64,000 bases of DNA from Varanus komodoensis. Lineage: Eukaryota > Chordata > Lepidosauria > Squamata > Varanidae. Where the stretch lies: NCBI RefSeq assembly GCF_004798865.1, contig NW_025335761.1:17380299-17444298 (forward strand), written 5' to 3'. A program made the translations under genes and the position numbers. Under the pieces are notes generated by a model. It was not told the origin of the DNA, searched no databases, and worked only from the letters and a program-made list of their open reading frames with translations. This document shows positions 26,286 through 38,269 of this stretch, one piece after another (position 1 is the stretch's first letter; the number at the start of each line of letters is the position of its first letter).

Positions 26286-27405
26286 CTGTATATCAATTTC
26301 CCCCAAAGAAGTATGTGTAAGAAAGATCTTATTTTGCCACACACTCTTGCTTACACCGACCTGAATTCTGTGTTCCTCTTTTGTAAAGCATGAGTGCACT
26401 TTTAGGATCACAGGACAATCTTCTTTAATAGGAAGGGAAAATGATACAAGAAGGCAAGTTCTGAATTTCCAGTGGAGTAACCATATTAGGTATTCGTGGC
26501 AAAAACACTCCTGTAACACACTTTGGCATGTGACTACATGTGCAGATGACTTCTCAGGTGCAGAAATTGTCATCCTCCATTTGCACTCATAGAAACAGAT
26601 GTGAAGATGGGGAGAGTGCAAAACGTAGGATTAAATAATAAAGAAATGCAATGTATAGTCTATGACCATTCAGTGAGAATGTACAGGTATGCAAAGCAAG
26701 CACAGTGATCAGCACAGCAATGAGTTGTAAGCATTTTAGGATTGGTAAGTACATAAACACTTGTAGTGGGAAAGGAAACCATTGTCCCCATTCAGGGCCA
26801 GAAGAACTTACTGCCACTACAGTAAATCACCTATTTGATATCAGACCCTTCCTTTGAAATTCCTCTGTCAAAGAAAGTATGCAAGAAAGATTATTTATGT
26901 TGGCTCAATTCTTCACTATGTGAGACAGCACTGAAAACATATAACTTGCTCCCCACATCTCAGGCTCAGCCACCATTATGGTGCATGATCAGCCACCAGC
27001 AGTAACTTAGAAGCATGTCCCTGTGGTTGTTGGAAGAGAGGGCACCATGAGAAGCAGTGCCAGAGGTGGGAGCATGACAGAGGTTGAGAGATTGCATGGA
27101 ACAGCAGCAGCGCAAGAAATCACCCTTAAAATCTTGTGTTCGTTGTTGCAAATGCTCTTGAGAAGGACCCCCTTCCCTTATTGAAATTTAAAGCACCTAC
27201 CTTGTTCCTTCAAAAGGAATGCTGGAATTCAGTTGGAGACTAAGTGCGTATGTATTTGTGTGTACATGTGTCATCCATATTTTTGCCTAATGGAATGTGT
27301 GAGGAAGTCAAGCTTGTTTGCAAGCATTAATGAATCAAGTTCTAACCTATCCCCCCTCATCTCTCTTGGCAGCCTGCCCCAACCCAGTGCTCTATGAGAG
27401 CCACT

Positions 27406-27433
<28 letters not shown>
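27406..27433. repeat. AC microsatellite
   Basis: Fourteen AC units in an uninterrupted run. Confidence 0.95.
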
Positions 27434-27437
<4 letters not shown>

Positions 27438-28526
27438 ACAAAACCTCCTCCCAGCAATTGAGTAAATGCATTTTGATTTCAAGTCACCCAAGAGTAGTCA
27501 AGAAGTAAGGAGAACTCTCGGGCCTTCTAAAAGGCCCCTTGGCATCATTCCCTTGGTAGCAAGTGTGTTGTTCATAATGAACCTCCAAAGCTCTCTGGCT
27601 TCCAATGGCCACATTTGGCAGCTGTGCATCTAGTTCCTTTGCCTTCACAGCTTTTGCCATCCCAGAAAGAGGTTTGACACCCAACAGGAAATGAAAACTC
27701 AGCATCTTTCACATGAGGCATAATTGGGTGATATAGTGATAAGGTGATATAAATGCATGTGTGAAACAGACCACGGGGTTTGGTTTGAAACGGGATAATG
27801 TATTGGACTTGGATGGAGGCTGTCTGAAAATACCAATAAAGTGGTCAACCAACACAATTTCACTGGGTGGCATTGATGGAAAGATTAAGAACTTGACATT
27901 CAATATTTTTCTGAGGATAATTGCTACAGTGATTGTAAAGCTCCACACATACGAAAAAGCATGGCAGATGTTGCCTGAGGACTGCGGAGCTGAGCTGAGA
28001 AAATTGTGTTCTGGCCTCTGCCACCAGCCACAAGACCAAGGGCCACTGGGCAAAAGACCTTCATGGCAAAGGGGAGGCCAGTCTGACTCCTTCCATCAGC
28101 TGGAGAGGGAGCTGCTCTGAAGTTTGCGTTTGCCTTTTGCATGGTGACCCTCAAGGCACAGGTGGCCTTATCCCTTAATCTCAGTACAACACTTAGTGAT
28201 ATTTTTATAATGTGCCTAAAATGTTCTAAGAATAATTCTGATGTACCTGGTTCTGTGTATATACAAAGGAACAACACTGGGCTGTTATGTAACCTCGTAA
28301 GATTCCAGCTGCAGTTGCTGACAGTAATAAGGCTGGCACATGATGTACAGTGTAGCTTTGAAATAATGAATCATCATCACCCACATGTCTCCGGAGACAC
28401 TTTTTGGAGCAGAGCGATGCCACTGTTTCAATTCTAAGCTTACTAGAAGGTAGTGGTAAAAAGGGATTGTGAGAAGTGACTCATGTGCTAGTGACTGAGA
28501 ACTGACAATGGAAACTCCCAGCAAAG

Positions 28527-28851
28527 CACTGAATTAGGTTTTCCAATTAGAAGGTTTGGTGAGGGATGCCTTCTCCAAATGGAATTCGCTTCCATAAGAT
28601 GTATTGATGGCCACCAAACTGGATGGCTTTAAAAGGGGATTGGACACATTAAGGGAAGACTGACTGTGACTATTAGTCCTACTGGCTGTATGATACCTTC
28701 AGTATCATCAGAATGTCTGTGTATACCAGTTGCTGGGGAGCATGGGAAAGAGTGTGCCGTTATGCACAAATCCTACTTGTGAGTTTCCCATGGAGAGTAG
28801 GTTGGCTACCATGCGAACAGACTGCTGGACTAGATAACCTTTGGTCTAATC
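28527..28851 (+). mobile_element. CR1-group (L3-like) LINE 3' segment
   Basis: Translation near 28580-28660 gives pieces such as KLDGFKRGLDTLRED. It is followed by CCAGTTGCTGGGGAGCATGGG, GTGAGTTTCCCATGG and CTGCTGGACTAGAT, which is the usual order in this retroposon's 3' end. The minus-strand copy at 45300 carries the same blocks. The MITE at 28852 has inserted at its end. Confidence 0.7.
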
Positions 28852-28989
28852 CAGACTTCCCCAACCTTGTGCCTTCCCAACACGTTTGGACTGCAACACC
28901 CAGAATTCCCATTTCATGGCCCTGCTGGATGGGAATTCTGGGAGTTGTAGTCCAAATGTCTCTGAAGGCCACCAGGTTGGGGAACGCTG
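28852..28989. mobile_element. Palindromic hAT-like MITE with exact 8-bp target duplication
   Basis: The 138-bp element opens CAGACTTCCCCAACC and closes GGTTGGGGAACGCTG. The two arms pair along most of their length, with GGACTGCAACACCCAGAATTC facing GAATTCTGGGAGTTGTAGTCC. It is flanked by GTCTAATC on both sides (28844-28851 and 28990-28997). It is the best-kept member of the family also seen at 5847, 6696, 29038, 35300, 37932, 44241, 45228 and 52675. Confidence 0.88.
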
Positions 28990-29037
28990 GTCTAATCCAT
29001 TATACTGCTCTTTGTTCTTAGGTTCTTAACTCCATCA

Positions 29038-29125
29038 ACTCTGGCCAGCATGGGCCATATTGACTGGGGTTGATTGGAGTTGGAGTCCAACATGTCTGGA
29101 GAACACCAGGTTGAGGAAGCTGTTT
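29038..29125. mobile_element. Half copy of the palindromic hAT-like MITE
   Basis: GGCCAGCATGGGCCATATTG, then GAGTTGGAGTCCAACATGTC and CACCAGGTTGAGGAAGCTG, correspond to the right arm of the 28852 element, less than 60 bp away. Confidence 0.6.
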
Positions 29126-30965
29126 TGGGATATTTTCTCAGTAAAGCAGAGCATTTGCTATGAATACAGAAGATGAAATCATTATTCTGAAAGCGGATCC
29201 AATGCAGATTTGCATTCAGGTATAAGAAAATATATGCAAGTGTATGTTGTTTTCAAGGGTATCCCACCTCTAAACAAATGTTAACTCTTGTTTTATAAAT
29301 TGCATCACTGACAGTAGCCAGAAAAAAGAAAAAGCTGGTTTAACTTTTTGATGTAGATTGGAAGACGGAATGAATACAGAGCTCGTGTAATCCAGTGTAC
29401 TAGTAAGCTTAAACACTCCTCATTTGTAGGCTAAATGAATTGTCTGTCTGGAAAAATTCTTTGTGGAACACATGTGTTCCAGGCAGATGAGCCTTGAAAT
29501 GTCTGGGATGAATTCAAGCAGGCTGATCTTGGGTAGGCAGACTTCTATGAATTCTGAGAAGCTTTATTATTCACATGGAGATGTGTTTGTAAGTGAGCAT
29601 GGTAAATTGCTCTTGTAAGCTTGGGAGTTGCTAGGGTGTTTTCCATAGCAGCTGCAATGATTCCTGTCTCTGAAGCCGTAGCCGTGCCTACAGCTTTGGC
29701 AGTGGGAATCTATACTATCCAATTACTACTCAAACAATCCTAGAATTTCTCTGTGATAGATGTACTAATTACTATCACAGTAGGAAAGTAGTAAGTATGT
29801 ATTAACTCATGATAGTTCTTCTATTTCTGTTTGGATGTAATACTGTGTTTGTACATGTAACACATCCAGTGTTAATTATCATGGACGTAATAATAATACT
29901 TCATTAACTTGTGGATTTATTAAGCAAAGTAATGAAGAACTTTGCTTCATTGAGGGATGAGGGAAGGGTTATATATTTGAGGAATGAGAAGCGTAAGAGT
30001 TTTCAATGGCTGTGAATGAGTAGAAGAGGAAACCATTGGCAGAAGACTTCTAAAAATTATATTGCATGAAAAAAAAAGAATCAGCAGTAATGTCTGATAG
30101 TCTGCCTTTGGGGTTAGTTTTCTTCTCTTCCTCTGAATTACCATATAGGACCCAACCCTTGAAACTGAAAACAGCCAAGCAAAAATGGGTGCAGGGCTCA
30201 TCTTATACTCCAGGTTCAAAAAATGTCCTGTACCATAGTTAGTCTTCTGTATCAGGTCGTGAGCCTTGCTTGCCAGTACATGCATGCCCTCGCCAGGGGA
30301 CAGAGCACCATTCCGAGCTGGCCATATTTATCACTCTATGGACCAGGTTCTGGAAACGGAAAGGAATGGGTGGACTGAGCTGGGTGCAGGGAGGCTCCAG
30401 GACCTGGAATTTCAAATGTTTACATTTTGTAATAAAAGATAACAAAGAACAAAAAGTAAATTGGTTTCTCCATCATGGCAGCTGACTCTGGTTCCTAGCT
30501 GATTCATACACTGAAAGCAGCAACTTGTTATTCATATAATCATAAATGACTAACCATAATGTTTAGATATATGTGTATTATATTTCCAAAATCAAACACA
30601 ATGCTGTATAATTCAGAAACCTGCACTGGATTAAACAGAAGTTGATTCAGTACTAATATTTATTTACTTCTGACATAGATTTCTTTCCCACCATCTTAGT
30701 TTATTTGCTTTTATGTAATCAAGATAGGCTCACACAAAATATTGGTTATTAATTAGTTTGGTGATGAAATGAGAGCAGAATCTATAGGGCTTGGCCTAGT
30801 CTTCCTTTCACTCCTACTTCCCTCTCCTATCCTGCTTGTAACACATAAGAAGTTGCTTAACTGTAACTGCGAATAGAACTTTACTGTATTGCTTTGTTCT
30901 AACCCTCCATAGACAATCAGTTGGTTCTCAAGAGTAACTTTGCATTGTTATCTCTTCTTTGCCAG
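29126..30965 (+). other. RGS6 intron immediately upstream of the exon
   Basis: Unique-looking AT-rich intron. A plausible branch site TTCTAAC lies at about 30897-30903, some 60 bases before the acceptor, followed by the pyrimidine-rich TATCTCTTCTTTGCCAG. A possible small MITE with CATCTTATACTCC lies near 30100-30240, at low confidence. Confidence 0.45.
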
Positions 30966-31065
30966 ATAGAAGATATCATTACAAGAATGCAGGATGATAA
31001 AGCAGGTGGTGTACCCATCCGAACTGTCAAGAGTTTCCTGTCAAAAATCCCCAGTGTCGTCACAG
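30966..31065 (+). CDS. RGS6: RGS6 coding exon, start of the DEP domain
   Basis: This 100-bp internal exon encodes 33 residues in phase 0, beginning [15 protein letters not shown] and ending LSKIPSVVT, plus one base of a split glycine codon. RGS6 is an R7-family regulator that speeds GTP hydrolysis on Gi/o alpha subunits and works in complex with Gbeta5 and, through its DEP domain, with the membrane anchor R7BP. The exon covers the first helices of DEP. The residues GGVP and SVVT fit RGS6 better than its paralogue RGS7 (NGIP, SVFS), as I recall those proteins. The acceptor is TTCTTTGCCAG and the donor is ACAG|GTATCT. The frame is intact. The start-codon exon and the next DEP exon (which should begin with TDIVQW) were not found here, so both flanking introns exceed the window. 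Only the gene name within the R7 family carries any doubt. Confidence 0.93.
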
Positions 31066-31144
31066 GTATCTATGCATGGCCTTTCCTTTTGGTTGAAGTC
31101 GTAATGATGTGCCACTGCCACCATGCACCAGTACCAGTTGTTTC

Positions 31145-31480
31145 TCTAAGTCCGTTAAGATCTGGACTGGAAGTCCTTCTTTGGAGCCCTCTTTAAAGAG
31201 ATTAGGAGAGTGGCTACCTGGAGAAGGGCCTTCTTCCCAGTGGCACCCCAGCTGTGGAACATGTTCCCCAGAGAGGTGCGCTCCCCAGCTGCCTTTTTTT
31301 TTTATTTTTTTTGGCACCAGGCCAAAACCTTTTTATTTTCTCATTATTTTAAGATTCAATTTTTATTTTAGTTGGACTTCTATTGTAGATATTATGCTGT
31401 GCCTTTGTTGTTGGACTATCCCAACACCTTTATGTATGGGACGGGGTATAAAAATGTCTTCTGTTTGTCCATTGTGCAAA
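31145..31480 (+). mobile_element. L2 LINE 3' end
   Basis: A frame with EIRRVATWRRAFFPVAPQLWN-like content (GAGATTAGGAGAGTGGCTAC ... CCCCAGCTGTGGAAC) is followed by FPREVRSPAA and then GGCACCAGGCCAAAACC, as at the end of the L2 protein at 1-527. It starts only about 80 bp past the RGS6 donor site and has a T-rich insertion at about 31292-31312. Confidence 0.75.
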
Positions 31481-31679
31481 CTCTGGGGGCAGATGTCTGG
31501 GGAAACCTACAAGCCATCCCATGGACTCCCCCTAACTTCAGCCAAATCATGCATAGGGAGCCCAGACAGCAAAGGGTCTATTTCAAATGCACTAGAAATG
31601 GATGGCCAGTCTGTATGAAGCCACCAGAAATGTCTGTCCCATCAGATGGACCTGCATGACCAGGTAGGCTGGTAAGGGA

Positions 31680-33080
31680 GAAGACTCTCTGTCAAATACC
31701 TGGTCCCAAGTTGTTTAGGGCATCATATTAAATATGACCTGATGATAAACAGGCAGCCAGTGCAGTTCACTCAATAGAAGTAAAGGGGCAGCTTATGACA
31801 ACAGCTAAACCACTGCCTTCTGCAGTAAGTGCAGCTGCCAGAACAGCCTTAAGGGTAGCCTTACATTGAGTGCATTGCAGTAACCCAGCCCTGCGCTTAC
31901 TCCTGTGGCCAAGCAGGGAAAGCAGTGGTGGCATGCCAGTTGAAGCTGCCATGGCCATCTGGTCCTGCAGCAGCAAGGCAAGATCCAGGAGTACCCCCCC
32001 CCCCATTATGGACTTGATCATTCCAAGGAAGTGTGACCATCTAGAACAGGCAATATTCCTGTCTCCTGGAATTGAGAACTGTTCACCCACAATGTCTCCC
32101 TCTTGCCAGGATTCAGTTTACTGGCCCTCATCCAGCCTGTCACTGAGTCTTGGCATTGATTCTGGATTTTCACAGCCTCACATGATTCGTATATCACAGG
32201 GAAATAGTACTGTGTGTCATTAGCATACTGGTGGCATTTTGCTCCAGATACTCTAAGGACCAATCTCAGCCACTTTGTGGAACACTGGGAATGAAAGGGT
32301 ATCGTGAAGAACCTCATTGCTCAGTTACCAAAGGGCTAAGGAATAGTCACCTAGTGTTACTTTCTGAAATCATCCCCGAGGAAGAACCAGAACTGTGTTT
32401 TCCAGAGCTCATGGAGCTGATCCAGGAGGGTATATAGTTAATAGGATGCAAATCCAATGAGAGATCTAGAAGAATTAATTAGATCACACACCTCTTGTCC
32501 CTCTTTTGATGAAGGTCATCCATCAGTCCTGTAATATGTCTAGATAACAATCATCCCACAGGAGTGCTTACAGTTGCTCTACTATGACCCACACATGTAT
32601 TCCCCAACAATTCAATATTCACAGCTGACCCCTACACTATTTCTCACTAACCAGGAAAAGAAGGGATCTGTATGAACTCTACTAGAGATCGTGCCAGCCA
32701 CCGAAGTCATCTCTGTGTGCCAGAAATCAGCCAGAGATTTGACAGAACTGCCAGCCATATCAGACAGAACTGAGAACCATCTGACTGAGAACCATCTAGA
32801 TGCATTAGCCTCTGAGGATAGACCATCTTAATAGTCCTTGCAGAAAGCATAGACTTACTGTAACCAAGCTATCCCAGGCTAGAGAGGGGAGTAGCTGGGC
32901 CACCCACAAGAGATCTATGCTAGTGAGGCCCCTGAACCTCCAAGCGACAACCCTGCGCCCTCAGTGGGAGTGCAACTCCACCCAGAACAGGTTGAGCACC
33001 CCCTGCAGGTGAAGGGACCTCCCACCAACAGCATCTCAGTCTGGTCTAGATTGAGCTGCAGTGTGTCTGCTCAGAAGCAT
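31680..33080 (-). mobile_element. L2-like LINE reverse-transcriptase region, minus orientation
   Basis: On the minus strand, 32018-32317 reads CHQYANDTQYYFPV (the Y-x-D-D catalytic motif of reverse transcriptase, here with Asn for the first Asp), then an SVTGWMRASKLNPGK stretch typical of L2-group enzymes. Downstream (31780-32017) it continues with DLALLLQDQMAMAA. The upstream part towards 33080 is too decayed to read but keeps the same composition and codon-like pattern. The changed catalytic residue and the frame breaks show that it is dead. Confidence 0.7.
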
Positions 33081-35295
33081 ATTCCCAGGCAAGTGAGTGC
33101 AAGTGTGCAGCCTCACTATAACAACCTATTCCTTGTGTCTATGCCTACCACAAGAGAGAGAATGAGAATGAGAGAGGGAGAGAGCAAGAGAAAGGATTGA
33201 TACTTACAGTGGAATTATGAAAGTACATGGGATTGTAACCTAAATTAAAAACAGTAGGCTTTTTACATGTAATGAAAACAGGACCCATAAACATAATATC
33301 TAGCCACCGCTGCCATTCTCAGTTCACAGACTTCTTTACTCACCAACAGGAAAAGATCAAAAGAGATTACACAAACTCACTTTATCATATAGCTGAAACA
33401 TGAACATCACATCCATCTAGCCAGTGCCTCTCCTACAAAATCTGTTGTCACATACCAGCAGGGAAAGATCAACACATACACTCAGCACAGAATACAGTTC
33501 CCCCAAACACATATGACATCAAACATAACAGTTAAAAAGATTCCTTTACATTGCTTAGTATGTTTAAATGTCAGGAAAATGTACAAGCAGTACAAGCCAG
33601 AAACTGCAACGGATTTTAATTAACAACCAGTACAGATTGTAAGGCTGCAATTTCAAATACACTAGTGTCCCATTGCATCCTATGCATGAAGTCATATATA
33701 GGATTGCACTATAAAAATAGCAGTAACAAAAGAGAAAGAGCAAAAGTAAATGAATTAGAAAAACCATTTTTGGAGATGCTTGAATTTGAGGTGACCTGAG
33801 ACAGTATCCCTCTCTGGAGACTGCCAGCAAGCACAGCAAAGCACAAAGCCCACAAACAATATTTTATAAAAGATTTTGATTGTGATTTCATTGCTAGTCA
33901 CTTGCTGTACTCTCTCTGCTAAGCTCAAGAAGAAAAGAGAAAGGGAGGCTCAACCCAGGAGGCTCAGCGAAAGCAAACAGCAATGAAACAACAGAATAGT
34001 GTTGTGACAGATTTGCATTTGATTTTTTTTCAGTTACAAACTACCATGATGTTAAGCAGAATAGTATGTCAAAACATAAAAGCTTATACAGGTGTAGCTT
34101 ATTAGAGTTGCCAAATGTCTAATTAGAATAAACTATGCAAATTGTGAGTATTTGCATATATGTTGTATGTGGTTGCATATTTTGTTGCAGAGCCTTTCTT
34201 TACCTTATACTATCAAGCAGTGCTTTGCACATGAAAGGCTGCGGTACACAAAGCGCTCTCTCTGGCACTGAAGTGAATGATCATGCATAGCATGGAAGCA
34301 GAGCTACTGAAAAAAGCCTCTGCCTATGAGGGAAACATAAAAGCGCAGCTTCTGTCCTTCACAATACACCTAACAACAAAGAATGCCACTTGTCTTCGTC
34401 AGTCACTAAATACCGATGGTACAACGTAGGCCCACTATGAAAAAGTATGTGGCTCCCATGGCATGTTGACAAATGTCACATTTGAAAGTCCCTAGGTTCA
34501 TCTAACTGCAAGATGCATCCCATCAACTCAAGCTCAGAAGACCAAGATGACTTAATGCATATTTAGCTAAGAAAGGGGACTGCTGAACTTCTTGTTCAAT
34601 AGTCATATGCTTGATTAAGCAACAGAGCAAGCCTTAGGAGAATAAGGGAGAAAAGGAGATGAGGATCATTTCCAAGCCGAGTATACTTACCTTCATGCAG
34701 GATCCAACTTCCCGAAAACTAGCCTCTTGCATTCTGCAAGCTGCAAAAAAGGCTTTTCCAGACATCTAATGTGCTACCACAACCCATCCATTTTATGTAA
34801 GGCCCAGATTATTCCTTCCAGAGAATTCTCCTCTTGTGTCACCCTGCAATTTATACCAGGGGAAGTAATACTTCCCAAGACAGGAAACACAATGGGACGG
34901 TGTTTGCCATGTAGAACGCACAGCTGCAGGAACCTCCTGTCTGTGAAGGGCCCCTTACTATGCTTGTTAAGGCTTGTGCAGTAAGAAGAGGTTCAGGTGT
35001 AACCCATCCTGGTAAGTAGGAATCAGCCATCATTTCCCTGTAATTGAGCTGCAGCGGAGAACTGTGGTTTGAAGAGGCCACAGCATCTCCGCCAAAGCCA
35101 GATGCATGAAAGGAGGAGGGGTGTGGCTTGGAGGGCCTTCTGGGCATCGTGATTCATCTGTCTGTGATCATCCGCCATGATGGGAAAAACTGGAAGAAGC
35201 ACATGGCACATGGCTCGTTGTAGACAAATCCCTGTGCATGTTTATACAAAAGAAAATGGCCACCCGCTGGCTGGCCATTAAAACTAGTAAACCAT
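33081..35295. other. Intronic sequence; one short palindromic repeat
   Basis: A GA-rich tract lies at about 33150-33195. Near 33620-33720, GTAAGGCTGCAAT and ATAGGATTGCACTATA are the diverged ends of a small foldback repeat like that at 7690. The section 34640-35210 is GC-richer with overlapping short frames, but nothing is recognised. Confidence 0.35.
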
Positions 35296-35299
35296 GCCT

Positions 35300-35415
35300 T
35301 ATCAGCCTAAAATTGTTGTGTCTGAAATAGTCCAGTGAGTTCATTGGCCATGCTGGCTGGAGCTGATGAGAGTTGTAGGCAAACACATTTGGAGATCACC
35401 CGGTTAGAGAAGACT
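35300..35415. mobile_element. Half copy of the palindromic hAT-like MITE
   Basis: GGCCATGCTGGCTGGAGCTG, GAGAGTTGTAGGCAAACAC and CACCCGGTTAGAGAAG match the right arm of the 28852 family. Confidence 0.55.
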
Positions 35416-36196
35416 GTTGCAGGCTAACCAAAGTAAATTCTTTTTGACTCAGTTGCTTTCAGCTCCGGATCAATATGTAGAGAAGGAAGAAACTGTGGAA
35501 TAATAATGTGTTGTGCATCACGTTTAATCTGACAATACTTAATAATATTGAGTTTCAAATCAAATAAGTCAGTTCTTACTGGCAGTCATGTTAGATATTC
35601 CCAAATAAATGGCTTTTGAGTTGGGGGACATATATATTTATTTATATTTAACTTTCAGGAACTTTTAGCAAGAGGAAATGTTACGTGACAAATGTGGATG
35701 AAAGCCCATTGCTGTTTTATGTAGGTGAATTATTATTAGTGTAATATTGCAAGGAGCACTTCTGCTAGTGGAACAATATGTAACCACAAGCACAGCCCTG
35801 CCACTGCAATGGGCAGTCCTTCCGAGTTCCCTTTACCCCTCTAAAGTACAAAGTCAGATTTAGCTGGTATTCTTGATACATTTTGTGCATGTTTCCTTCC
35901 CAGCCAGTAGTAGCTACAGCTGCAGAGTGGACTCAGGGAAACGCACACAATGAAAGGAGAACGCAGGATATGTGCTTTGGGTGGGATGGGGAAGAGAACT
36001 TAACGAGGGGCTGTCCCATGTGCCTCATCATACAGTCTTTCCTGATTTTTTTTTTAAAACAAACAAAAATGTGTGCCAGCTGCCAACCATTCATTGCCTA
36101 GTATTCTAACTAGTCAAAAAACTTCAGAAGGTGGCAACAAACTAAAATATGAAAATTAAAATAAAGTATGTAGTATTTAAATGAAGGCTATTATAT

Positions 36197-36665
36197 TATA
36201 GTATAGTATAGTATAGTATAGTATAGTATATACTTATTTTCTGCTCATTGGCCCAAGGGCCCTCTAAGTAGATCACAATAAATAAAACATACAACAACAA
36301 TAAAAGCAACAGTTCAAATGCTATGAACAAAAGATAATAAAACAAGACAGTACACAGCTGAGGACAATAATGATAACTGTGCACATTAAATTATCAGAAT
36401 AAAATCAGTTATTAAAATGCCTAGAGAATAAAACTCTTTTCACCTGGCACCAAGAACTTTGCAGCAAGAGCGCCAGGTGAACTGCTTTTGGGATGCCCGC
36501 ATGGGTGAGGTGCAACTATGGAGAAGGCTCCTCTTCTAATTGCCATCCTCCTCACCTCCTTGGAGAATGGCCCTTTCAGAAGGGCCTCCAAAACAGATCT
36601 TAGGAGCTGTGTAGACACATATGGGAACAGGTGGTCCTTCAGGTTGCCTGGTCCTAAGGCATTTA
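36197..36665 (-). mobile_element. L2 LINE 3' end with terminal TATAG microsatellite
   Basis: On the minus strand, 36421-36618 encodes LLRSVLEALLKGPFSKEVRR, then RRGAFSIVAP and FLVPGEKSFIL, which is the L2 C-terminal tail. Its 3' end lies at the low-coordinate side and runs into a TATAG repeat of about seven units at 36197-36231. Simple repeats growing from LINE 3' ends are common. Confidence 0.75.
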
Positions 36666-37819
36666 AGGGCTGGTGAGGTTTTTCATCTAATCTGATGGTT
36701 TTCCATCTAAGACTACATAAAAGTTAACTGGCTATACTTGAGATAACAGAAATTGTTTGTCTTCATTTTGCCATATGCTGCCCAGGAATACATTATTCCA
36801 ATGTTTCTGAAAGGAAATTTTAATAACACCATGTTCTGATCATGCACTATTCTGTTTTAGATCTAACATGGGGGAATAAATCTGTAACACTTGATGGCCA
36901 TTGCATTAAGAAAGCTGTATTCCCTGGTCCTACTTCTCCTCAGTGGACCCTGATACTCTGTGGGTTATTTCTCTTATAAAATGTGCATTGAATCCCATAT
37001 CCCAAAGCTACTAAAATTTCTGCAGTGTCTGCAGGTATGAATTCCTCGAGGACTTAGGGTTGGGAATCCTAAGTCCTTAGCAGAGACAGCTGGGAATGGA
37101 TGGTCTACTGGTTCTGGAGGCTAGATTCTAAAGCTGGAAATGGAATGGAATGGAATGAAATGAAGCACACGTTGAGTAAATTGGATATGTCTAAGCAAAG
37201 ACACTTAAATATTTCCAAAAATATTCTGTGTGTATTTTTCCTTCTTTTAACAGAACTGTCAAAATATTGGCATCTCAGCTAGAAGGAAGTTTTGTATGTG
37301 CTAGAAGCTTTATGAAAGTGCAGGAATGGACTCTCTAGATTAGAAGACACATCACTGGAGCTCAGTTGGACTGCCTGTCCAACAGACAGAGGGCTCTCTT
37401 TGACATTAGCCAGGCAGGACAGCAGAAATGAGTGAAGCTGCATTGCTTCCCAATTCACAACAACATCTGGACGGGTCTTTGAGCCCATCTAGCTCACCTA
37501 CTGGCAGTTGGTAGAGATGGTATCAGAGAGGCTGTAAGATCCTGCAAATCCGGGCCTTCCCCTTGCCCGTAAGTCCAATACTGGATTCTTCTGCCTGCAG
37601 TCCTAGTGAATGTGGACTTAGGAGGGGAACACTCCCCCAGGCACCGTAGGCCTGTTCTGCTCTTGCAGCATATGCTTGCACGGTGTTTCTGTAGCACATT
37701 ATGATGTGCAGGGCAGGCTTGTCTGTCGGGGGCCAGTGGCTCGAACCTCCTCAGTCTGGGACTGTCTCCTTGATCTTAGTAGCTCTTCAAAGATAAAGCT
37801 GGAGAGTAGGCTTATAGAC
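36666..37819. other. Intronic sequence, nothing recognised
   Basis: A short TGGAA-type run lies at about 37139-37160. No exon is seen. Confidence 0.4.
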
Positions 37820-37823
37820 AGCA

Positions 37824-37869
<46 letters not shown>

Positions 37870-37928
37870 ACATTTCTATGCCGCCCCTTGCCGAAGCCTC
37901 GGGGCGGCTTACAACACAAATACAACAT
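37820..37928 (-). mobile_element. L2 LINE 3' tail with ATT microsatellite
   Basis: An ATT run (37824-37868) is followed by CATTTCTATGCCGCCCCTTG and CGAAGCCTCGGGGCGGCTTAC. This is the inverse of the terminus at 650-708, including its AAT tail. Confidence 0.85.
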
Positions 37929-37931
37929 ATA

Positions 37932-38050
37932 TGGCAAGACTGGGGAACTTGTGGACCTCCAGATGTCATGAGATTACAGTTCCTATCTTTCCTGGTCACT
38001 GACTATGTTAGTGGGGGCTGGTGGGTGTTGGAGTCCAAGAACACACCTGA
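37932..38050. mobile_element. Palindromic hAT-like MITE, degraded
   Basis: GGCAAGACTGGGGAACTTG, CCTCCAGATGTCATGAG and, on the right, GGTGTTGGAGTCCAAGAACAC are the diverged arms of the 28852 family. It sits immediately beside the L2 tail. Confidence 0.55.
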
Positions 38051-38269
38051 TATAAAAGGCCTGTGCTTCAGCTCATTTGTATTGCACACCTTCACAATTT
38101 TGGGCATGGTATGAGAAGCTCAGGGATTGTGTAGCTTCCTGCTTCCCACAGGTTGAGAGTCTGGATCATGTAGGCTGACTCTGGGATCACTCTGTTCTCC
38201 AGAGCCTTAGGAAATGGCCTTTGGGCCTGTGCAGAGCTATGGCTCACCGGCTATGGTAAGTGCTCAGGA

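Noticed and set aside
1-30965. RGS6 start-codon exon (ending in NMIVYCK in the human protein, from memory)
   Set aside because: No matching sequence before a GT donor was seen.
31109-31618. 169-residue open frame on the plus strand
   Set aside because: It overlaps the L2 3' end in a non-coding frame and runs on into unique sequence, so it is a shadow.
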